A DNA stretch of 64,000 nt from Selenomonadales bacterium. GTDB taxonomy: Bacteria; Bacillota; Negativicutes; Sporomusales; UBA7701. Below the pieces are notes generated by a model. That model had not been told where the DNA came from, searched no databases, and saw only the letters and a list, made by a program, of their open reading frames with translations. The DNA lies in contig JARKNV010000072.1 of NCBI GenBank assembly GCA_029976065.1, positions 36,385-100,384 of the forward strand. The letters run 5' to 3'. Positions 10,068 through 17,491 of this stretch are shown piece after piece (the stretch's first letter is position 1; every line of letters starts with the position of its first letter). Both the position numbers and the translations under genes were made by a program.

Positions 10068-11087
10068 CTATTTCGCGTTCATGATGGCATCGATCTTGTC
10101 TTTGCCGAACTGCTTGGCGAACTCGTCGAAAGCGGGCTGCATGGCCTTCTGCCACGCCGCCTTGTCGACGTCGCGGATGACGGTCAGGCCCTTGCCTTCC
10201 ATCTCCTTCAGCTTGGCCTCTTCGGCGTCGCGGTTGATCTTGCGCTGGAACTGGGCCACTTCCATCGCCGTCTTGCGGAACAGCTCCTGGTCGGCCTTGG
10301 GCATCTTATCCCACGTCTTCTTGCTCACGATGAACGGAGCCGGCGAATAAACGTGCTGGGTCAGCGAGAAGAATTTCTGAACCTCCCAGAACTTGGACGC
10401 GTAGAACACGGCCACCGGATTCTCCTGGCCGTCGATAACCTTCTGCTGGAGAGCCGGGTAAACCTCGCCCCACGCCATCGGCGTCGGATTCAGGCCGGCG
10501 GTCTTCCAGGCCAGCAAGTGAACCTTGTTCTCCATGACGCGGATCTTCAGGCCCTTGCCGTCCTCAGGCTTCTTGACGGCGGCCTTGGAGTTGGTCAGGT
10601 GGCGGAAACCGTTTTCCCAGAAAGCCAGGCCGATGAGGTTGGCCTTTTCCAGGTCCTTCAGAAGATCCTGGCCGATCTGGCCGTCGAGCACCTTGTCGAC
10701 ATGCGCGAAATCGCGGAACAGGAAGGGGATATCGAGAATATTCATCGACGGGCTGAAATTGCCCACCGGGCCGGTGGAGCCCACATAAATATCGATGGTA
10801 CCCTGCTGCAGGCCCTCAAGCATCTCCCTTTCGCCCTTGCCGAGCTGACTGTCGGGATAGATAGTGACCTGGATGCGGCCGTTGGTCCGTTCCTTGATAA
10901 GATCGGCGAACTTCTGCGCGCCGACGTTATAAGGATGATCCTTGGTCTGCGTCGAGGTCAGCTTCATGGTGGCCTTGAATTCGCCGCCTTTGTCGGCGGG
11001 CTGTTTGCTGCCGCCGCCGCAGCCGGCAGCCACAAGAACGAACACAAGCAGCATCAAAATGGCAACCAGTTTCTTCACAGGGTTCAC
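10068..11087 (-). CDS. dctP: TRAP transporter solute-binding lipoprotein (DctP family)
   Basis: A 339-residue exported binding protein. Residues 1-23 form a lipoprotein signal (MNPVKK followed by a hydrophobic stretch and LVAAGC), so the mature protein starts at Cys 23. The rest is a DctP fold, with the DHPYNVGAQKFADLI entry region and the conserved substrate-contacting Arg in GLKIRVMENKVHL, typical of carboxylate-binding members. It is the first gene of a dctPQM operon and is separated from dctQ by a strong hairpin. The ligand is probably a monocarboxylate or dicarboxylate but cannot be specified. Confidence 0.94.
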   Translation of the reverse strand: MNPVKKLVAILMLLVFVLVAAGCGGGSKQPADKGGEFKATMKLTSTQTKDHPYNVGAQKFADLIKERTNGRIQVTIYPDSQLGKGEREMLEGLQQGTIDIYVGSTGPVGNFSPSMNILDIPFLFRDFAHVDKVLDGQIGQDLLKDLEKANLIGLAFWENGFRHLTNSKAAVKKPEDGKGLKIRVMENKVHLLAWKTAGLNPTPMAWGEVYPALQQKVIDGQENPVAVFYASKFWEVQKFFSLTQHVYSPAPFIVSKKTWDKMPKADQELFRKTAMEVAQFQRKINRDAEEAKLKEMEGKGLTVIRDVDKAAWQKAMQPAFDEFAKQFGKDKIDAIMNAK

Positions 11088-11315
11088 TCCTTCAAAATAA
11101 ATGTAAGACTCTGTCCTGCGCCGTCAAATACGAAAACCGTCCCTTCCCCTCCTTTGTTTTTGCGCCGGTGAGCATGGGGCGCACGGCATGCCCGGCCGGT
11201 ACGTGAAACCGCGAACAATTCTGAATTTTTCTCTATGACTAGTTGGTTTCAACATTATGAGGAAAATTCCTGCGCCGCCCGGACAAATTCACTTCCCTGT
11301 CGCCGGGAAAACGAC

Positions 11316-11345
11316 CCGGGATGAGAGCCGCGGCTCTCATCCCGG
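11316..11345 (-). terminator. Perfect 30-base palindrome after the MFS gene
   Basis: A 15-base perfect palindrome (11316-11330 with 11331-11345, centre GCCGCGGC) lies 36 bases past the MFS stop codon and upstream of dctP. Its minus-strand 3' side has only a short T-rich stretch, so termination strength is uncertain. Confidence 0.6.
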
Positions 11346-11380
11346 TAAAGCTGCCTCGATTGAAAATTGTTATCGGGCCA

Positions 11381-12676
11381 TCAGTATTTCTGTACCGACA
11401 GGATCGCCATACAGGCAAAGCCCAGCACGCCGCAACCGACCAGGAACATCAGACCGCCGACATAGCCGCCGGTCATCGCGATGAAGTAGCCGATAAGCAC
11501 CGGCGAGAACGCCGACCCGCCGTTGGCGAGACCGTTCATCATGCCGGCACCGGCGCCGATGGCCTTGCCGGGAACGATCTTCTGCAGCAGCGACCAGGAA
11601 GACGGCAGGGCGATGGCAATCGCGCCGATGCCGAACGAGATCAGCAGCGCCGCGGTAAGGTTGTCGGTGGCGTGAGCGCCGAAGTAGATACCGGCCGCCG
11701 CGAGCAGGTGAGATACGGCCACGAACGGCGCCCGGCGGCCGAGCTTGTCGGAAATGTGGCCGAAATACAGGATGCTCACCGTACCGATGAAATACGGCAG
11801 CGAGGCCAAGGCCCCCATCTCCGCCCACGAAAAGCCGCGGGCCGCCTTAAGGTACGAAGGCAGCCAGGCCATCGTTCCCCACCAGATGGACGCGATGCAG
11901 AAATAGTTGACCGTCAGCAGCCAGAACCGGTAATTGCCGCAGAACGACGCCAGCCGCTGCCCGAGGCTCTCTACCTTCATGGCAGCTTCAGCTTCGGCCT
12001 CGATCTTCAGGGCCGCCTCGATATGCTCCAGCTCGGCCTTGTTCACGCCCTTGTGCTGGTGCGGGTGGTCGGTGGTGTAAAACCAGATCAGAATCAAGGG
12101 GAGAATGCTGAGAGAGGCCAGGACGAAGAAACTCGGCCGCCAGCCCCAGGTGCCGATGATCCAGGTAAAGAACGGCATGGCCAGCATCGGGCCCGACATC
12201 AGGCCGATAAGCCAAACGGCGTTGGCCTTGCCGCGCTCGTTGGGCGGAAACCAGTTCTTGACAAATGAGCTCTGCATCGGCCAGTGCAACCCTTCGCCTA
12301 CGCCCAGAATCAAGCGGGCGATAAGCATCGTCGAAAAGGTGGTGGCCAGACCGCCCATCACTACCGATACTGCCCACAGGAAAATCGACAAGGTCATGGC
12401 CACGCGCGGTCCCCAAATATCGCCGAGGGGGCTGAGAGCTACGTTTGCAATGCCATAAGCGATCAAGAAATAGGTCATGAGTTTGCCCATCTCGATCGGC
12501 TGGCCGGTGATGCCCATGTCAGCAAGGAATGCCTTATCGGCCAACAGTACCGATACGTTTACCCGGTCCAGGTAAGCGACCAGCAGAGTAAGCAACAGGA
12601 TGCCGACGAGAATTGCCCGCTGGCGGGTCGGTTTCATTGTTGCGGTGGCATGGGGAACAGCCTTCTCGGTTTCCAA
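11381..12676 (-). CDS. MFS transporter, anion:cation symporter (ACS) type
   Basis: A 431-residue major facilitator protein with twelve predicted helices and a central cytoplasmic loop (about 200-235) rich in Glu and Ala. LVAYLDRVNVSVLLAD in helix 1 and GVGEGLHWPMQSSFVKNWFP in helix 4 are typical of the ACS family, which imports organic anions such as hexuronates, glucarate, phthalate or hydroxy acids by H+ symport. It is a single gene with a palindrome after it and the TRAP operon downstream. The substrate is unknown; neighbouring transporters suggest an organic acid. Confidence 0.88.
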   Translation of the reverse strand: METEKAVPHATATMKPTRQRAILVGILLLTLLVAYLDRVNVSVLLADKAFLADMGITGQPIEMGKLMTYFLIAYGIANVALSPLGDIWGPRVAMTLSIFLWAVSVVMGGLATTFSTMLIARLILGVGEGLHWPMQSSFVKNWFPPNERGKANAVWLIGLMSGPMLAMPFFTWIIGTWGWRPSFFVLASLSILPLILIWFYTTDHPHQHKGVNKAELEHIEAALKIEAEAEAAMKVESLGQRLASFCGNYRFWLLTVNYFCIASIWWGTMAWLPSYLKAARGFSWAEMGALASLPYFIGTVSILYFGHISDKLGRRAPFVAVSHLLAAAGIYFGAHATDNLTAALLISFGIGAIAIALPSSWSLLQKIVPGKAIGAGAGMMNGLANGGSAFSPVLIGYFIAMTGGYVGGLMFLVGCGVLGFACMAILSVQKY

Positions 12677-12863
12677 AGGTAAAACCTCCCTCTAAAATAA
12701 GATTGAGTGCGGTAATAGTCTAATTTTACAGGGGGCATAACCATTGGTCAAGCGTATTATGAGAAAATTTGGAAAGCAAATTTTGTAAATCACGATCTCC
12801 CCCGCCCCTACACATATACACTCCAGATGGCCACCATGACGAAACAAGCAAAAAATACTTTGT

Positions 12864-12892
12864 TTGCATCGCAAGAAGAAATTGTCTATAAT
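12864..12892 (+). promoter_or_regulatory. Sigma-A-type promoter of the CsoR-family gene
   Basis: TTGCAT (12864-12869), a 17-base spacer and TATAAT (12887-12892). A C-tract/G-tract imperfect palindrome follows at about 12898-12925 (ATACCC...GGGGGCGAGTA). CsoR-family operators have this form and lie at such positions, so autoregulation is likely. Confidence 0.75.
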
Positions 12893-12943
12893 ATTGGTAT
12901 ACCCTCCCCCCCTCGGGGGCGAGTACCGGAAAGAGGTGCATCG

Positions 12944-13216
12944 ATGGCTAATCAATCTGTGCGGCTGGAGGTTCTCAACCGCCTGCGCAACGTCAAGGGC
13001 CACGTCGCGGGAATTGAGCGGATGGTGGAGGATGAACAGGAATGCAGCAACATCCTCGTGCAGCTGGCCGCCGTCAGGGCTTCGGTCGAGAAAATCGGCA
13101 TTTTCATCCTTGAGCAGAATACGCTTGAATGCCTGCTGAACGGCGTAGATACCAGGCCGGAGGACCGGGAGCGCGTCGAGCAGGTCGTGCGGCAGATGCT
13201 GGCGTTCCTGAAATAG
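12944..13216 (+). CDS. CsoR/FrmR/CstR family repressor with two Cys and no His ligand
   Basis: A 90-residue all-alpha regulator of the DUF156 family, opening MANQSVRLEVLNRLRNVKGH. The sensing positions are Cys 34 (in EQECSN) and Cys 63 (in TLECLL), 29 residues apart as in CsoR and CstR. The copper-ligand His four residues before the second Cys is replaced by Asn 59. That argues against a Cu(I) sensor and fits a CstR-like persulfide or thiol sensor (inference). The start has an AAGAGGTG site. A consensus promoter and likely operator lie upstream. No target gene is co-directional; a CcdA/thioredoxin pair is convergent. Confidence 0.85.
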   Translation: MANQSVRLEVLNRLRNVKGHVAGIERMVEDEQECSNILVQLAAVRASVEKIGIFILEQNTLECLLNGVDTRPEDRERVEQVVRQMLAFLK

Positions 13217-13242
13217 CGCCCCCGGACGGGGCCGGGGTTGCC

Positions 13243-13305
13243 CTGACATACTCTGTCATTTTCCCTGACAAAATACTGACATTGCGGTCTGACAATACCC
13301 TGACA
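13243..13305. repeat. Five CTGACA repeats at about 11-base steps
   Basis: CTGACA occurs at 13243, 13265, 13276, 13289 and 13300, with spacings of 22, 11, 13 and 11, plus one inverted TGTCA at 13254. The cluster lies between the CsoR-family stop codon and the shared terminator. Near-helical spacing suggests a protein-binding array or a small tandem duplication. Function unknown. Confidence 0.5.
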
Positions 13306-13311
13306 AACAGG

Positions 13312-13342
13312 AACGGGCGGGGCGAAAACCCCGTCCGTTTTT
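13312..13342. terminator. Bidirectional terminator between CsoR-family gene and ccdA
   Basis: An inverted repeat (AACGGGCGGGG at 13312-13322 with CCCCGTCCGTT at 13329-13339; one mismatch) is followed by a T-run on the plus strand and lies between convergent genes. Confidence 0.82.
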
Positions 13343-14037
13343 TATTGCCACGGCCAGTAGCCGTAGATTATGCCGATCCCCCGCTGCACGAGGTTGAAGT
13401 ACAGCAGCACGCCGGTGAGGACCAGGACGACGCCGGCGGCCTTCTGTACGGCCGGCAGCCAGTGATAACGGGCCCGGATGCGGGCAGAATATCGCCTGTA
13501 GAGGATGGTGAACAGCAGGAAGGGCAAGGCGAACCCGGCGGCGTAAGCGGCGAGCAGCAGAACGCCGCGGGCGACGGTGCCGCCGATGCCGGCGTAGGCG
13601 AGGATGGCGGCGAGGATGGGGCCGACGCAGGGCGTCCAACCGGCGGTGAGGGCGAGGCCGAGCACGAAGGCCCCCAGCGGTCCGTCCAGCCTGCCGCCGG
13701 GCGTCAACCGCCGTTCGCGCTGCAGGCCGGGCAGCCGCAGGAGGCCGGTGAGCTGCAGGCCCATGAGGGCGATGAAGATTGCCCCGACCTGACGGACGGC
13801 GTCCTGGTGTTCGAGGAAGAGCCGGCCGAGGAGCGAGGCGGTGGCGCCCATGGCGATGAACACGACGGTGAAGCCGGCGAAGAAGCAGACGGTGTTGGCG
13901 ACGAACCGCCGCCTCCCTTCCCCGCCGCCGGTAAGAACGGCGAGGTAGGCCGGGACGATGGGCAGGACGCAGGGCGACAGGAAGGATACCGCGCCGGCGG
14001 CGAAGGCGGCGAGCAGCGAGATGTCGTTGCCGTCCAC
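13342..14037 (-). CDS. ccdA: Cytochrome c biogenesis / thiol transfer membrane protein CcdA
   Basis: A 231-residue membrane protein with six hydrophobic segments. The two redox Cys are in SFLSPCVLPIVPAYL (Cys 23) and in the later TAGWTPCVGPILAAI. CcdA carries electrons from cytoplasmic thioredoxin across the membrane to extracytoplasmic thioredoxin-like partners. It lies 11 bases after the thioredoxin-like lipoprotein gene on the same strand, a standard functional pair. Length and architecture are normal for the short CcdA type. Confidence 0.93.
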   Translation of the reverse strand: MDGNDISLLAAFAAGAVSFLSPCVLPIVPAYLAVLTGGGEGRRRFVANTVCFFAGFTVVFIAMGATASLLGRLFLEHQDAVRQVGAIFIALMGLQLTGLLRLPGLQRERRLTPGGRLDGPLGAFVLGLALTAGWTPCVGPILAAILAYAGIGGTVARGVLLLAAYAAGFALPFLLFTILYRRYSARIRARYHWLPAVQKAAGVVLVLTGVLLYFNLVQRGIGIIYGYWPWQ

Positions 14038-14048
14038 GGCGATTCCTC

Positions 14049-14564
14049 CTAAAGGCCGCGGATGACGCCGGCCAGTTCGGCGGCGGTCACGGGCCCGGTT
14101 TTGCGGTAGCGGACGACGCCGTCCCGGTCGATGACGACGGTGGTGGGGATGGCGCTGATCCGGTAGGTTTGGGCGACGCCGCCGGCGTCAAGGAGAACGG
14201 GCAGAGAGTAGCCCTGGTCGCGGAGGAAGCCCGCCACTTTTGGGGCGGGTTCCTGGAGGTTGACGGCGTAGAAGGCGACTGCCGGGTTGGCGGCGGCGAA
14301 TTTGTCGAGTTCGGGCATTTCCTCGCGGCAGGGCGGACACCAGGTCGCCCAGAAGTTGAGGACGGTGACCTTGCCGGGCACGGGCGCGGCGACGGCGCCG
14401 CCGGCGAGGCTCTCGAGGGTGAAGCCGGGGGCCAGCTTGCCGACCGTCACTCCCGTTTCGGCCGCCTGCGCCGGAGCGGGTACGGGAGAGCGGGGAGCGG
14501 GAGACGGGGCGCAGCCGGCGGCGGCCAGCAGGAGCAGGAGCAGGGCGATAAGCGTTTTTTTCAT
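14049..14564 (-). CDS. ResA/TlpA-type thioredoxin-like lipoprotein
   Basis: A 171-residue exported thiol-disulfide protein. Residues 1-18 form a lipoprotein signal ending in LAAAGC. A Pro/Ala-rich linker (to about 38) leads into an AhpC/TSA-Redoxin fold with the active site NFWATWCPPCREE (Cys 76 and Cys 79) and a cis-Pro loop (ISAIPTTVVIDRDG). It is reduced by the CcdA encoded directly downstream and in turn reduces apocytochrome c or other envelope proteins. GGAGGATC precedes the ATG. Confidence 0.9.
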   Translation of the reverse strand: MKKTLIALLLLLLAAAGCAPSPAPRSPVPAPAQAAETGVTVGKLAPGFTLESLAGGAVAAPVPGKVTVLNFWATWCPPCREEMPELDKFAAANPAVAFYAVNLQEPAPKVAGFLRDQGYSLPVLLDAGGVAQTYRISAIPTTVVIDRDGVVRYRKTGPVTAAELAGVIRGL

Positions 14565-14657
14565 GAGATCCTCCGAGTTGTTGTGATAATACCTATTCGC
14601 CGGTTCGCCCGCCCATACCTCCGCTTTTGCCGGCCGTTTCCCTTTGACCGCAGGTTT

Positions 14658-14666
14658 TGCTATAAT
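14658..14666 (+). promoter_or_regulatory. Extended -10 promoter of lgt
   Basis: TGCTATAAT is a consensus extended -10 element. The predicted transcript start near 14673 puts the whole palindromic element (14689-14982) into the lgt 5' leader, giving a leader of about 325 bases. The same TGCTATAAT is used before the hydrolase at 55150. Confidence 0.65.
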
Positions 14667-14688
14667 GAATTGTAATCAGGCGATAAGA

Positions 14689-14982
14689 AAGCGACCGTTC
14701 AGAAATCGCCAGATGCTAGGCGGCTCCGAGGACGTGCAGCGACGACGGCCCTGGATGGGCCTAGTGCCGAGCGCGCCAGGGATGGCGGAAACGCTCGGCC
14801 GCGTACTCGGAACGTACGCTAGCAAGCGCCCGCAGGACCACGAGCGCCCCTCTTAACGCCTTAAGCAGGCACACGCCGCTTTGGCGGCGCTGTGGTCGCT
14901 CAGGCCCGCAGGGCGAAGCTGTTAGAGGGGCGGCCTGCCCCTTGCGGGTGCGACGCAGATGGCGGTTTCTCAACGGTCGCTC
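14689..14982 (+). repeat. Palindromic element, long copy (B), filling the lgt leader
   Basis: The outer arms (14689-14716 and 14955-14982, 28 bases each) are complementary with only about four or five mismatches. The 5' arm contains CCGTTCAGAAATCGCCAGATG and the 3' arm GCAGATGGCGGTTTCTCAAC. Inside are further inverted repeats around 14750-14830 and 14840-14935 (CGCCCCTC with GAGGGGCG). The 3' part, GCGGCCTGCCCCTTGCGGGT onward, is shared with the copy at 54686-54905. The element ends five bases before the lgt ribosome site. Confidence 0.7.
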
Positions 14983-14999
14983 AAGTCAGGAGGGCTCAA

Positions 15000-15788
15000 A
15001 TGCACCAGTATTTATTCTTCATCGGCGATTTTCCCATCCGCGCCTATGGCTTGATCCTGAGCCTGGCGATCATTCTGGCGGTGGGGACGGCGTATTTCCT
15101 GGCCAAGCAGGACGGCCGCTGGCACCAGCATATCCCGGATATGGGCGTTTACTGCGGCCTGGCGGGGATTATCGGCGCCCGCCTGTGGGACGTGTTTTTC
15201 TTCGACTGGGGATATTACCAGCACCATCTGCTGGAGATTCCGTTCGTGTGGCAAGGCGGGATGGCCATCCAGGGAGGCGTTGTCGCCGGGGCGCTGGTGG
15301 GCTACATATATACAAAGGTTCATAAGATCGACACCTGGGCGTTCGCCGATATCGTGGCCGCGCCGGCGGTCATCATGGGCCAGGCGATCGGCCGGGCGGC
15401 GAACCTGATGAACGGCGACGCCTTCGGCCACCCGACCGGCGGCGCGTTCGGCCTCCTCTATCCTTCCACGACGCTGGCGCATGCCACTTACGGCGACAAG
15501 CCGCTGTGGCCGGCGGAGGTGTGGGAGGGCCAGATCGATGTCGTGATTTTCTGCCTGCTCCTGCTGTTCCGCTGCACCGACCACCGCAAGGGGCAGGTGT
15601 TCATCCTGTACGCCGTCCTCTATTCGACGGCCCGTTTCTTCCTCGAATTCCTGCGGGGCGACTACGGTACGTTGCTGTGGGGCTTGAAGTCGGCCCAGCT
15701 CACCAGTCTCGCCGTTATCGTCGTCGGCCTGGCGCTGTTCGCGTGGGTGGGGATGAAGGGCGAAAAAATCAGCGTACGGAAGCATTAG
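15000..15788 (+). CDS. lgt: Prolipoprotein diacylglyceryl transferase
   Basis: A 262-residue integral membrane enzyme that transfers diacylglyceryl from phosphatidylglycerol to the lipobox Cys of prolipoproteins; several such lipoproteins are encoded in this window. Landmarks are PIRAYGLILSLAIIL, the HGGM-type segment as WQGGMAIQGGVVAG, and the signature GRAANLMNGDAFGHPT. Seven hydrophobic segments are present. ATG at 15000 follows CAGGAGGG; a longer in-frame extension would read back into the palindromic leader and is not supported. A terminator follows. Confidence 0.95.
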   Translation: MHQYLFFIGDFPIRAYGLILSLAIILAVGTAYFLAKQDGRWHQHIPDMGVYCGLAGIIGARLWDVFFFDWGYYQHHLLEIPFVWQGGMAIQGGVVAGALVGYIYTKVHKIDTWAFADIVAAPAVIMGQAIGRAANLMNGDAFGHPTGGAFGLLYPSTTLAHATYGDKPLWPAEVWEGQIDVVIFCLLLLFRCTDHRKGQVFILYAVLYSTARFFLEFLRGDYGTLLWGLKSAQLTSLAVIVVGLALFAWVGMKGEKISVRKH

Positions 15789-15807
15789 GTTAAGTCGCAA
15801 TACAACG

Positions 15808-15840
15808 AAGGCTGCCGAAATCTCTCGGCAGCCTTTTCCC
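15808..15840 (+). terminator. Terminator of lgt
   Basis: An 11-base perfect inverted repeat (AAGGCTGCCGA at 15808-15818 with TCGGCAGCCTT at 15825-15835) is followed by a short T-run, 20 bases after the lgt stop. Confidence 0.85.
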
Positions 15841-15999
15841 ATTTGGCGCAGCGTGAAGCATAGGTGGTGCAATCGATAATTCAAGGTGGCAAATAATTAT
15901 TTTCCGAGGCTGGTGTGACAAGTTGGCGTTAAGGGGGAGCGTAGTTATGCGGATGAGGATGGGGATGAAACGGGACTGAGGTGATGAGTTTTAGGGCCG

Positions 16000-16028
16000 G
16001 GGATGGGGTGTGGTGATGGGGCTGGGGT
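16000..16028 (+). other. Four-run G-quadruplex motif abutting the IS left end
   Basis: Four GGGG runs (16000-16003, 16006-16009, 16019-16022, 16025-16028) with loops of 2, 9 and 2 bases end exactly where the insertion sequence begins. The preceding 100 bases are also G-rich on this strand. No gene is seen between lgt and the IS. Confidence 0.55.
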
Positions 16029-16042
16029 GAACCAATATTTGG

Positions 16043-16935
16043 TTACGCGGACAGGGAAAATGGGTGATATCGCCTAATCTCGTACATTAGCGGCGACAAG
16101 CCCCCTAAAGCACTGTGACGTCGCCGCGTATTGTAGTACTCGATCCACTTAGCCAGGCTTAAAGCCGCTTGCTCTTTGGTGGCAAAGGAGCGTTTATATA
16201 CATGCTCCACCTTGAGCAGCCGGAAAAATGATTCCATCGGCGCGTTATCGTATGGATTGCCTTTGCGGCTCATACTGCCGGTGATTTCGTGCTCTTTTAG
16301 TAACTCCTTATACTCTGCCGACGTGTACTGGCTGCCCCGATCCGAATGATGAATAAGCCCCACTTTCGGTTTTTCCCGGCGAATAGCCATCTTTAAAGCC
16401 TGACAGGTCAAAGTTGCTGTCGGCCTACTCCCAAGCGCCCAACCAATCAGTTTGCGCCGGGCCAAATCCATAACACCCGCGAGGTAGCACCATTTGCCGC
16501 CGACTCTTATATAAGTTATATCCGCCAACCAGACCGCATTGAATGATAAGGTGGTAAAATCCTGATTCATCAGATTGTCGAAAGCCTTCTCATCGGGATG
16601 AACTTTGGTGGTCTGAGGCTTGTATTTGCTTTTGATCTGGGCTTTGATTCCGTGCGCATGCATGACGCGCTGTACTTTGCTGCGCCCTACCCGGATGCCT
16701 TTCCCGTTGTTTAATTCTTCATATACTTTCTGAACACCGAAGTTATGGTCATGCCCCGCTCAATCTGCCGAATGTGAGCCACCAGTACCGCATCTTTAGC
16801 ATGGGGTTTGAGGCAGCCCGCCTGTCCCCAGTAATAATAACCGCTTTTGGCTACGCTCAGAACGCGGCATAGCTTCCGAACAGCATATTTTTTGCGGTAA
16901 TCATGGATAAACTGATATTTTATCTGCTGTTCTTT
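16043..16935 (-). pseudogene. IS3-family transposase OrfB, frameshifted
   Basis: The DDE integrase domain is present, with Asp in VWLADITYI, Asp in LIHHSDRGSQY and Glu in DNAPMESFF. The frame is broken near 16754-16757: upstream it reads HIRQIERG, then shifts, and homology resumes as HDHNFGVQKVYEELNNGKG in the other frame. Restoring one G to the four-G run joins the two parts. The shift is therefore a one-base homopolymer deletion or a sequencing error. The N-terminal part begins in the -1 frame relative to orfA near GCAAAG, as expected for programmed frameshifting in this family. Confidence 0.85.
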
Positions 16936-17210
16936 GCGAAGTATACCGCCGCTTGCTTTAAAATGGCTATTTCTTCTTCCAGGTCTTTAATCCGGCGCTG
17001 CGCCTTGCGCAGTTCGTCCTCATCCGGCTGGAGGTTGCCCGATCCGGGAAAAGCATGTTCCCCATCGCGGCGGTATTGTTCAGCCCACTTATATATTGTG
17101 TTTTGATGTACACCAAGTTCTTCCGCCAAGTCGGCGCACGACCGAGTCCCGCTGTGATAAAGCTGGGCTATTTCTTTCTTAAATTCGGGATCGAATCGTT
17201 TGGCTTTCAT
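16920..17210 (-). CDS. IS3-family transposase OrfA
   Basis: A 96-residue DNA-binding subunit. It has a helix-turn-helix (RSCADLAEELGVHQNTIYKW) followed by a leucine-zipper-like helix (ELRKAQRRIKDLEEEIAILK), the standard IS3 OrfA layout. ATG at 17210 follows GGAGG by eight bases; a GTG nine bases earlier is an alternative. It overlaps orfB in the -1 frame at its 3' end. Confidence 0.9.
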   Translation of the reverse strand: MKAKRFDPEFKKEIAQLYHSGTRSCADLAEELGVHQNTIYKWAEQYRRDGEHAFPGSGNLQPDEDELRKAQRRIKDLEEEIAILKQAAVYFAKNSR

Positions 17211-17287
17211 TGCGGACACCTCCAGTGTTTATTGTACCAACCATTCTCGGTGTCCGCAAAATTCAATAGGGTTCACTACGAGAGCAA

Positions 17288-17316
17288 CGCCCGAAGGGCA
17301 AATATTCCTTCGGGCG
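17288..17316. repeat. Short inverted repeat beside the IS right end
   Basis: A perfect 10-base inverted repeat (CGCCCGAAGG at 17288-17297, CCTTCGGGCG at 17307-17316) lies 13 bases outside the IS. There is no good T-tract on either strand. It may be the weak terminator of the catabolic operon. The rest of 17317-17491 shows no gene. Confidence 0.5.
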
Positions 17317-17491
17317 AAAATCTGACTATTGCTTATAGATTACTTCTTGCATCTTGCTTGTTGTCGAAATGGCGAGAAACTTTTTCTCCCCGCCCCGCTT
17401 CACGTCTCTTTCTCAGTTAGTTCCTTATCGGCGACCGCAAAGATCACCCCAAATCACCCTAAAAAAAATATATAATTTGGAAAGTTACAAG

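Larger units (their letters stand above)
16029..17275 (-). mobile_element. IS3-family insertion sequence, 1,247 bp
   Basis: The ends are TGAACC and GGTTCA with imperfect terminal inverted repeats of about 35 bases (shared TGAACC, GCGGACA, and GA.AATGG). It encodes an orfA/orfB transposase pair on the minus strand with a -1 overlap. The five bases on each side do not match, so no target-site duplication is visible. The element is probably inactive because orfB carries a one-base deletion. Confidence 0.88.

Noticed and set aside
13243..13305. CRISPR array
   Set aside because: The repeats are only six bases long with 5-16 base gaps and no cas genes are present; no CRISPR array was seen anywhere in the window.
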